From the NCBI GenBank assembly GCA_963669155.1, contig OZ022581.1, forward strand, positions 17,166,027 to 17,230,026: a stretch of 64,000 bases of DNA, written 5' to 3'. The DNA is from Arbacia lixula (taxonomy: Eukaryota; Echinodermata; Echinoidea; Arbacioida; Arbaciidae). Of the stretch, positions 48,670 to 60,400 are shown piece after piece. The first letter of the stretch is position 1; the number at the start of each line of letters is the position of its first letter. The translations under genes and the position numbers were made by a program. The notes under the pieces were generated by a model. It was given only the letters and a program-made list of their open reading frames with translations. It did no database searches and was not told the DNA's origin.

Positions 48670-51365
48670 TTAATCGCTCTTGACCTTGGACTGAGACAGC
48701 TTAGGCTGATCCACAAACTCCAGGCCAAAGACTCCCATCAGCCCGATGCAGATGATGGTGGCTGCCAGCCAGAACAGGATGTAGGCAAACTGGAGATGCA
48801 TCTCAGCTGCATAGAGGAGGCGAAGGAGAAAGGGGGATGGCAAATTGTTATTGGAGTTGTTGTTTCTGTATATAAAGGTAATAGTAATGGTCAAATCTAC
48901 AAGACATACAATCGAGGTGGAACCATTCTGCCATCAACACGGGTCCCAATCTTGTTTGATTCTGTGGACTTTTTCATTTTTTTGAAGGATTTCTTCATGT
49001 AATACTGAAATTAAACAAGAATGAAACCTGTTATTGAGGAAGAATGGATTGGCTATGAGTATCAGCACCATCCATTACTTTTACTGTCCAAACAAGACAG
49101 AAACCGCTGTAAATTATATGATTATTTAAATGTGTTAATCTTTAGACATGTCCAAATGAAGGTAGCATCTTCACTTTCTTATGAGAGCTTCACATTCTAT
49201 TCAGCAAGACGTTTATTCATACTTATTACTTATACATATTACCCAGTTGTGTAACTATATAGCACCTGAGAATGTTATATCAGTAGCAAAAAGAATGAAC
49301 CATCATGTCATGCATAACAAGCTTCTTAATTCACAAAGAGAGAGCAGAGGTTGGATGAGTGAGAGATATCTGCTTACCAGCTGGGATGAGGAGACTGATG
49401 AGCAGCATGGAGAAGGCAACCATGGCGATGGCTGGTAACTATGGAAACAGAACAAGCACGCAAGATATCAATCTGAGTAAATTTGTACCAAATATTTGCT
49501 AGGGCAAGAATTTCTTGAACGAGCAACTTATTGTGAAACAGTAATGAAATGAAAATAAGCCCCACCCCCCGCCTCTCCCAACCAAAAAATAAACCGATCT
49601 GACTTTGTATCAGAGTAGAACAAGATAGGTATAATTAGGTAATAAAATATCAATAGATAACAGCATTAACCAGTGAAAACTTTCTGTTCATGACTGAAAA
49701 TGGTTCATTGCATTTCTAGCTTTTTAAAAAATATGCATGTATGGCAATGCTCATTGACATTTGAAATTATACCTTCAAGAGATTAGACCTCACGGTCTGC
49801 AAATGTTCAGAACCGAGGTTAAATAAAAGAACACGGGCAAGATTTCTATACGTACCAACATGAACTTGGCGTCCCTACTCTTGCGTATCGGTGAGGGGCG
49901 AAGCACACCTTCCCCTTCCTCCACAACATAGTTGCCTAGCAACAGGTCAATGGCATCCTGGATGGGAACAATGCACAGCACAAGTATGGAATTAGTCACA
50001 ATATGATGTCTCATACCAAGTGTACCAACAGTCTGGTTATTACAATGACCACGCATTGTACTTCCTTCTTTTCTTCAATCCAAATGTCATTAGCAGTCGG
50101 ACATCTCTTCATAAAAATACTACTTTACTTGCTTTATATTATAAGAGAAATTCCGTGAATCGGTATCCCCTGCTGTCCATTCAGTCAGTCACGGAAGTCA
50201 CAAATTACACACAACGATTGAAGTTGATGAAAATGGAAAATTTGGCTCAGATTTCCATTACGCATACACAAAAGGAAGCATTGATCGAATAGGCTGTGCA
50301 TGAGCAGACAGGATCTCTTGTATTCTCAAGATGAGAATTATGATTCAAGACTTCTTCCTTTGTTTGCTTTATGTAAAATTAGTTTCAAGACAAAGAGGTG
50401 GTATGCACCAGCCAAAAGTCATCTACAGAGTAGAAACTACATTTACAAAATGACTGTTTTATGGAGAGTATACTGAAAGACGAGGAGCTGGAACTAGTAC
50501 TCGCCTGCCTGAAGCCGTCTACAAAGTTGTTCATGTAGTAGCGGATGAGTGAGTTGACGCCGTCCTTCATTAGACCTAGCTTGGTCCTCTTCCCTGTCCT
50601 GCAAACACAAACAAGCAACCCAATAGTTCAGCAAAATAAAGATATGTAAATTAAAACTAAAATACAAATCAACAAGCATCAATTATTTATTGCCTGGTTT
50701 GTGTGTGCTCGTGTGTGTATATTTTTTTTTCTTCTTTTATGTACTTTTTAATTGAACTTTTTGTTTTTTTATTTTTTTTTCAAAATGAAAACTGGTGGTT
50801 AGCCTTGACAGTTGTATTGGCCTTTGCCAATCACCTACATCCACTCCAGTTTTATTCTTTTTTTGCTTATAAACAAATATTAGATAGTTGAATATCACAT
50901 ATGATATATTATATTGTATTTGGATGTATGTAATGTGCACAATGTATGTTGTAGTTTCAGTGTAATGCAATGTCAAATACATGTGTACACATATTTTATA
51001 GATGTGAATAAACTAAATGAAATGAAAAGAGGACTTGGGTATAGCAAATTTTGGCTATAAATTTTGTAAAATCAGAGAAGCTGATTGGTTAAATTATCAA
51101 GATGAGCAAAACAAATTATCAAAAGGTTATGTTTTTGAGAGTTGGAGAGGTTTTTGAGAGAATACTAACAAATGCTTTTTAAAGAATTGTCCATTTGATA
51201 TTTCAGATATTTTGTTTCCGTGATGAAAGACCCGTATGTGCGTCGAGATATAAAGTACTAGTCACTGTACCTGGTGAAGTCTGTTTTGAGAGCTCCAGTT
51301 CCTGCATACTGCTTAGAGCAGGCATCAGCATTGTCAGCCCATGCTGCAAGAGATAAAGGGTAGGA

Positions 51366-51423
<58 letters not shown>

Positions 51424-54400
51424 GAGAAGAGAGGGAGAGAGAGAAGGGGGGGGGAGAAAGGGGGAGAAGGGAGAGAGGGGGAAGGAAGGGTGAAAGAGAG
51501 ATAAAGGTTACGAGAGAGAGAGAGGGAGGGGGAGGAGGAAGAGATGAAGGGTAGGAGGGAGAGAGAAGGAAGAGATATAGGGGGAAAGGAGTTGAGAGAG
51601 AATGGGAGAAAAGGAGAGAGAGAGAGAAGATGAGGGGTTGGGGAGGAGTGGGTAGAGGGCAGAGAGAGGGGTAAGGTTATGGTCAGTGCGAGGAAGAGCC
51701 AGAAGGAGAGCGATGATTACAAAACATATTTTTTTAATTTCTATGTTTTTACAAAAATAATCAAAGAACCAATGCTGTTGATGTGAGGTATGTTCAATCA
51801 ACTCTAGGACAACATCATCGACCACTTTAATTGATATTCAAGATCTTTAATATCACCCTGATTGGCATTATAATTTCTCAATAATTAATACGAAATTCAA
51901 CAATTAGGTGAATTTAAGTCTTTGTGGATATTTTCACCTCAATAAACAACAATTGGCATAAATGGCTTGACAGCATTGAGAACTTACTGTTCTTGAACGT
52001 TGACTCGAAGGCAGACGTGTAGTGCTCATCCAGTTTTTCCCCAGTCTTCAGGATCCCCATTTCCTTTGCAAAACAAATGATCACAATCATTTTATGTTTT
52101 TCATTTTAATGGGCTCATATAAACCCTCCAATTATGTGCTGTTAATGTTCAGGAAAGTAAAAAAAATCCTGTTTAAACATATTAGAGGGGTTTATTTACT
52201 GGTCAAGTATTGTCTTCTTTTTATTACTACGAAGAATAAAGATTTGCCAGAAAAAGAAAATTGCATTTTTCCTCACACAGTGCAGACAACTTCATTCCCT
52301 GCATACACAATCATATTTTGCCTATTGCTTGCGTTGAAGGATTAAAAGTGCAGTAAAGAGTATTGGAAGTGAGAAAATTTTGGGTATTCGTGTTAAACAA
52401 TCATGTAGTTGCAAGGATGATGTCCCGTGTACTGCCCATGGCCATGAGACGCCCACCTACCTGCATCTGTTCCTGTAGCGCCCTCCTTGCCAGCATACTC
52501 TGCACCACGTTTGTCCTGTCCAGGCAGTCCATGCAGTTTGTCCTGAAGACTCCAATCTGGTGCTTCAGCAGCTCATTACTCGTATTCATCAAGAAATACC
52601 TAAGGGATCAACCAATTTGAAAGATGTTTCTCGTAATAAGGTTTGAATTTCAAAACAATGTACAGGAGCTCAAACCATTTCATATTGCTCACATTCATCA
52701 AGAAATGCGCAAATAAATGAGTTTGAAAGATATTTATCTAAAAAGAGGTTTCATCTTGTAGACCACTCAGAAGAGCTGAGATAATGTCATACTGCATGCA
52801 TTCATCAAGAAATACCACTTAAAATACAAGTGGGATGGACAGATGTATTGTATTATTTAATGGACTCTACAACAGACAATGAAGCTCAGCTTTTAGGGTG
52901 TCTGACCTTAAAACATCAGGTCCTAGGTTCCAGTCCTGCACAAAGCAGAATGTCTCAGGACAACATTGGTCTTGTCAATGCAGTCCTGATGTTTTAGCAG
53001 ATTGTGGCTTGCCTTTATCAAGAAATATCTGAGAAATAAATGGGTTTGAAAGATATTCATCTTCATGTTCATGATGTTGAAGGCAAGTGTGGTACCTTCA
53101 CCATGATCACACAGCCAATGGTAAGGATTAAGCAGCTGCTAAACCTCTTTAATCCATGGAAGATTACTGTAATTACGCAGAAGGCGTTTCAAGAAACCTA
53201 GTGTTAGAGACAATCTCCTGCAGTCATCCCTTGAGTGTGCTTGATGTGTTGTTTGTTTGGATTATTTTTTATCACTGGACAATGAGTATGCCTCAAGAAG
53301 TTGGCACTGGGTTATTTATTACATAAAAAATAAGGAATATCAAATAAGACCATACATGTGACCATATATGGCACCATAATATCAAACATCATTACCAGCT
53401 ATGTTCCCACTCACCCGAATTGCTGTTGGTCCTTAGCTAGTCTGTCCATGAGAATGGAGAGTCTGTCCCATCTCATCTTGCGGCACTCATGGTGGAAGTC
53501 AAATGACTCGTACCTACAAACACACAGAAGACAAGGCAAAGTCTGGTAGGTTGTATCAAATACTTCACCTTGTACATCATAACTGAACACTGCATTAACG
53601 AGATACAAAAAGATGAATTTCTGCCACTTTTGAAATTATAAAATCGCTGCATCAACATATAGTTTGATTTAAAGATTATGTGGAACATAAAAAGAGAAAA
53701 TATGTTTGGAAGAATAAAAATTCATATTCAAAAAGTGCATCTGCATAAAAATGGATGAACAATCTGTGTGCACCGTTCCTTCTTTCCTTTTCTCTATCCT
53801 CTCCTTCTATCTACCTCAATCTGTGTGACTTTCTCTCTTTGTCCATCCCCATTCCCTCTCCCTCTCTCTCTCTTTATATATATAGATTCATCCCTCTCAC
53901 CTCATCATGTTGTTGCCCGACTCATAGACTGTCTTTGCAAACATCTTTTCTAGCCTGTCCTCTGCTCCTTTGTGGTCAATCTGTGGTCGGTTTTTAAGAG
54001 AGAAAGAAGGCGCACAATCAAACAAACCTGATTTATTCATATTCAGACGTATGCACATTGCGTGTGAGCTATATCAATCCTATCTGCAATCATGCTGCTT
54101 ACAGATCATTATGTTAGTTTCAGAGACAAGCCTCTATCTAGTATTCAGGTACATTTAATAAAAACATGTTATTTCATATTATATTCCACATACTAAGAAT
54201 GTTGCTATATGATTGGTCAAGAGTTGATCACGTGATGAAGCGTAGTTTTTCCCATCTGATCACCTGAGAAGAAAAGTTCGTTATACTGTAGGTGATAGTA
54301 CTTTTTTGAGAAGGAGAGTTCGTTACAATCTAGGTGATAGTACTTTTTGGTTTCGCTGATCTCTTCACTCCTCACAGTCCTAACGCGTGATCAATATTTT

Positions 54401-57400
54401 GAGTATGCGCGAAATAAAAGTGCGTAGCTCGGAAAGATAGCTACATCCAGATCGCCTCGGAAGTGATAGTTCGTCCCATTACCTTCACCGACGTTGATTA
54501 TTTGCTTAATAACATCTAGGATTATATATGCTTTCCATATCTTGAAAATCACTACTCCCACTGAGCTGCCTAGGAAACTAAATACATATTCTAGGAATTA
54601 CCTGCAAAATAACATTTTTATAAAGAGAGAAAAAAACTAGATATCACCAACTCACCAGATTGATAAGGACCTGGTTACCATAGTTGACCACTTGATCATC
54701 AAAGTGCCTCTTGAATGCATCCAGCTAGGAAAAAAAAACATATTTACAAAATATCAAAGCTGATCTATCCATGTCAACACAGTCATATACCACAAAACAT
54801 GCTACAAAACAATATTAAGATGATAGTTTAAATTTTTGCAATTGCAGAACATGGTGCTGCCACAAAAATTGCTGAATATACTTAATTTCCAGGCAGAAGA
54901 AGAAACAGACAAAGTATGTACATTACAGTGAAGAAGCGTGAAGCACCAACTAACGCCTGTTGGTTGCCTTAAAAAAAAAGGTTCTCTACACATCTCAAGA
55001 AGAGCTAATCGCCACCTTTAACACTTTGTGTGATAGATAAACTGCTGCTGTGTGAGATTTGTGTGTTACTGGTGTTGTGGTATCATACATGCACCCACAT
55101 GACGCAATGATTTACTGTGACGCGCAGTGGCGCGCTCCATGTATATGGATAGTAGATGTATTTGTACAGAATATGTATACTCACAGCTAGGTACAAGGAG
55201 ACTTAGCACATTGAGCAGCTGAGCTAGCCTAACTCCATCCAGTCTTGATGAATAAATGACGAAGATTGTCTAAAAACCAATCTTATCCCGAACCTCTTAT
55301 GTGTATCATTTGAGTACCTATCAGGGCAAATTTCAACAACTAGTACAAGAATGCATTAATGGCACATCAAAGACCTAATACTCACGTGGCTCTGTGACTC
55401 ACTGATCTGTGGAACGGGCTTGTACTTCAGGTTGGGTCTCTGGGACCAGAACAGGGGAATGGACCCTCGCGTCTGAATAGGAAAGCACAATGCATGTTCA
55501 GCCGAAATGGAGTCCTGGGGCCATATTCATGAAACCTTACTAAGCCTAGTTAGTTACTAAAGTGCATCGAAATGCATGCATTGTAGTAACCAACTAGGCT
55601 AGTAAGCTTTCATGAATATGGCCCCTTGGTCCTGTATCACGCAGAGTGAGTTGCTATCTATAGCAACTTTGCGATCGATTGCAAAGATGCAACTCACCAT
55701 ATGACAAATCACCATTGCTATCAATAGCAAGTCAAAGCCTATGCATGATATTTTAATCATATTGTAATGATTCTTTCACACAAGCTACGATCAATATCAA
55801 TTGCAAGTTACGATAAAAATCAATTGTAAATTGTTTGTGATACGGACAATCAACGCCAAATGTATAGATCGATCAGTCGATCCATTGATCTATCAATCGT
55901 AGCTCTTTGTGATACAGGCGCCTGAAGGTTCGATTTGTCAAGCGATTTGAGCCTCTCAGGACCACAAGCTTTGCAATGAATGCTTGCAAAAGTCATGAGT
56001 CTCTAAGCAGCCATCACTCAGAAAAAAACACACAAACAATTTGAGAATTCAAGATAAGTATGATGCCCGAGAGAGAGATATGGACAAAAAAAATATGACA
56101 CGTATGTTGTCACTGTATAGACCAGTCTGTTTGGTCTCCCCAAATAAGGAATATCTTCCAGAACTAATCTAAGAGCTCAATCTATCTTCTCTTTGCTTTT
56201 CTTTCTTTTTTTCACCCTCTGACCAACCATTTTCCGAGATATTCTCAAAAAATGACTAAGTAACACTCCTTTAACGGGTTTAACACATTGGGTACCAACA
56301 AAAATCATTATAATGTATCATCTACCTGGACGAAGGACGCTCTGCTGCCATTGTATTGCACAATCTGCTCCGTCTCCACAAAGTTGGCGGCCTGACCCTG
56401 CTCATCCAGCCCCCGCATGTAGAACCTTGTCCCAGCCCGCAGACAGCTCCGTCGAGAGATCAGGATGTAGTCAAACCGCTTCGTATTCAGGATACCGATT
56501 CTTATCGACACATCTACGAGGTTATCAAGGGTTAAGGGAATAGAACTGATCAGGGAAAAAATAAATATTGACTGTGGGGGCTACTGTTCAAATCTGGCAT
56601 CATGAAACGAACATGTTTTGGCATTATACCACATAAGGAAACATTTGTTTACATGGGCTTTTTGTTATTCGAAGGGGGTGGGGGGGGGGGGTGATTACCC
56701 AGAGCCTTGTATATTTTTTTCACTGGAACCCGATGATGAACTTAACCTAAAATGATGTAGTCAAATCTTCAAAAAGTCAGAAGGCAAATCCTGCATTTAG
56801 GATTCTGATTCTTATGTCACAAGGCTAAAATGAAACAAAGGCATTAATCTGAAGACATTTGAAATTAGTTAAAGGATTTCCCTGCATATATATATTTCAT
56901 AGAATTTGAAATCAAATTTGCAGACATTTATTTATTACACTCGTACAGACAAAGTCAAATAAAGGATACAGCCAACCATTACTGGGAGGATGAATTTGCC
57001 GAGCTGAAAAGCAAAAGCAAAAAAAAAAAAGAAAATCAGAGAGACAACAATTATCGGTAATTGAATTATTCAATTTGCTTAAAAACTTGAGACAGAGCAA
57101 ATACTTTATACTTTAAGACTGTATAAGCTAGTTTTCTACTGTACATCTACTTCACATTTTCTACAAATATTTCACCAGTACTTTTCAGTAAATATCAATC
57201 ATTAAAAATTTGACAAACAAACATAAAGTATGCACCTCTACCTTCCAAAAGTCTCTCAAGGTTCAAATTGATATAAAAATGGAAGATCATTCAAAAATGA
57301 GTAAAACAATGAGACTAATATTGGTCAATTTGTTAACAATTAATCATGAATGATATCACCTTTTCAGGAAGCACCACAAACTTTTTTTTCAATTAGTTTT

Positions 57401-60400
57401 GAAGAAAATCTTTTCAAGCAACAGCCTAAATTGAACTGATTATTGACCAAATGCCTCATTAACAGGTAAAAAAATAAACAGTACAAATAGTTAGGTAAAA
57501 GAAAATTTAATCCAAAACTTGATAATCCCTTTAGAAAATAAATGGCTAATGACTACCTACCTCTGGTTGCGCAGTGAATTCTCGTAACATGTGTCCGTTC
57601 CACACAAACCTCTGATCAGCCTTCTCATCCAATGTCACGAAAGAGAAAGTACAAAAGAGAGGGAGATAATGTAACAGCACATTCGCAAAATAGTCTCCAG
57701 ATTATAAGCTTAGGTAACTTCAACATTTTGCCAGATATAGCAATGAAGCTGAGACAAAGACAGACCATCTACCTTCAAGAAGCTGACTTTGGTTTACTGG
57801 GGTGTTGCAAACTTTGGATTAACTGGGGTAGCTATCTTGATTCGTGGACAACTCTAACTTCAGTTCTAAGTTGTAAATTGCTATGTCTGTACTGATTACT
57901 GGTCTGGTAATATTCAATCTCTCCTATCTCTTGCCTAGGAGCATTAGGAATATTAAGGTAACATGCAGTATGATCACTAGTGAAAATTATTGCACTTACC
58001 CGCTCAAACAGAGGCATTGTTAGGAACTCTGGACTTGTGTTGTATAACCTCTGTAGCGTGTGTGTCAGGTCAAAGGTCATAGAGAAGTAGCATGTGTTGC
58101 TCTCCAGGGCGTACTGCACCATGCTCTCATAGATCTTGTTGTCTTCTTTCTGCATGACACGAATTGTACAGTAATATGTATTAAATCATATTCCAAAGAC
58201 CACAAAGTACAATATCAGAAGGAAAGAAACACAGTTCCCTATAACAAAAATCAAGTTTGGAGAAGAATTTTTTTTTGCATTTCTGGGCTCTTACCCCTCT
58301 TTTTTTGTGCATATTCTAATCAAGACCATGGCCCAACTGTTCTGCTGGTACCAACACTGTCAATTCAGAGTAGATAATTTATCATTCTAATAAAAAAAAA
58401 TCACAAGATTGATATGCCCATGACTGTGACCACAATTCAACATTTCTGTTTTGCATAGCACAATTAAACAAAATATGAACATTCAATGTATTGTATTACA
58501 TTGCAGATTGCACCCAAAATACAACAGTTTAAATGTGATAGTGTCCCTGGATGTAACTGCCATATAAACTATATTTTATCATTTTTAAATAAATAATGTA
58601 GCTTTATACAAACAATTCATCATAATACTCAATAAAGATTTCCTTGCATGTTACTAATAGAAATAATTATATTTCATTCCTATCTTACAAGTATAGAAAT
58701 GCAATTTCCTTCATTTCTATTAGGTAAGTCAAGACAAGAACTTATGTTGCCAATATGAGTACTTGAATTACGGCATTAATGAGGGAAGAAATTCATTCTT
58801 ACCTGCTCATCTGTCAGGTGTAGATCAGTCTTCTTATACGGTATCGTCTCTGTTCCAGTCACTTTCCAGATGACTTGTCCATTTATCTCCCCAACTTTTG
58901 TTTTATTTGTTATCACTACAAGGTATGAGCCTAATGGGAATAAGCAAAATAAGTGAAATTACTAATCAAATTCATAATAAGACTATTTATACATATAATG
59001 TACAAGTGAAGTGATACCACGTGAACTACACTACAGCTCAAAGGAATTGGCATAGGGAAAGGGAAAGGGAAGGAGCCGCAGTTTTAAACCGCGGTATATT
59101 TTGTCCAGCTTAGCACGAAACACAATGCTTTAGCCTAAAAAGCATATGTTTCATGCTGCAGCTCCTTCCCTTTCTTCCCTTTCCCTATGCCAATTCCTTT
59201 GAGCTGGAGTGTATATGCAGACACATGAAGTTTGTCAAAGATCACAATTTGTTGAAGAGAGCATAACCTACATCTGCAATAGTCTGCATTCGGGGGTATT
59301 TAAATGTTTAGTAAAATCTTTCTGAATAAAAATTTCCACAGAAAATGCATCAACTGCAAACCTGAAAAGAACTTTTCAAATTAAACTACTGACTTCATGC
59401 CTTAACGCAAAGAGATGCTTTAAAAGGAGTTGAAGATGACCATGATAGCAAGGTTTCTAGGGCCCTTGTATTCCCTGATTTCTGCAGTAAACAGGTCAAT
59501 AAGAAGAAAGAGAGAGAATGGGAGACCGAAGACGGACCTCTGAGAAGTTTGATGATGCCCATGATGCCACAGATCGGCTTTTTGCTCTCCCCAGCTGGAA
59601 TGGTCATACCATTTTCTGAGAGAAAAAGACAGGAACAGAAATAAATTCTTACAAAGGTCATTGTCAAGTGAATTATCAAAATTGTACACACACTGAACAT
59701 TTTTTCAGAGGAAAGGAAAGGACTTTCTCCCCGAACTTCTTACAAGATAACTGGATGGATCAAAATATATTGGAATTGAGCAGCACATTTTGAACAATTT
59801 CTAAGGGGAAAAAATAGTATGAAAAATAAAACTTTCCTCAAATCTTACAAAAAGGTAAGTACTTAAACATGATTACACATCATAATTCAAAAGCGCATTT
59901 CTTTAACAAAAAGTAATTATCATTAAATGAAATTGGAACAATTACTAACAGTGTATAATTTCTTTGTTCTTGATATTAGCCCGGTAGTTTAACCATTATC
60001 CAATTCATCTGGGTAATACACATGGAAAACGTTAAGGCCCACATTAATCTAATTTCCATAATCCATCCATGTAATACAGTGCATTTAGATTACCTTCAAG
60101 GATGATCTCCTGACTCAATCTGTCAATAACAAGGACTTCTTTTGTCCCTGCGTCCCTGGCTTCTACATAGAACCTGTCATCATGGGTGTGCCTGAAAAAA
60201 AAAATGAAAAAAAAAATATATATAGAAACTTTGCGGAAAACATGTGCAAGAACAACACTGTAATTCAAGAGTTTCATGAGTATCATTGTCTACCGTCCTT
60301 TCACTTGTCCAGCATTCAATATTCATATGTGAGCTACCGGTATACCAATTGCTAACCCTACAGGGCTCCGCCGCTTCGCGGCGGAGCCCTACGCTCAACT

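Noticed and set aside
52880-52945. tRNA-like stretch (AGCTCAGCTTTTAGGGTGT ... GGTTCCAGTCC)
   Set aside because: The arms do not pair well, and the adjoining sequence is better explained as a decayed copy of SAC1 exon 13.
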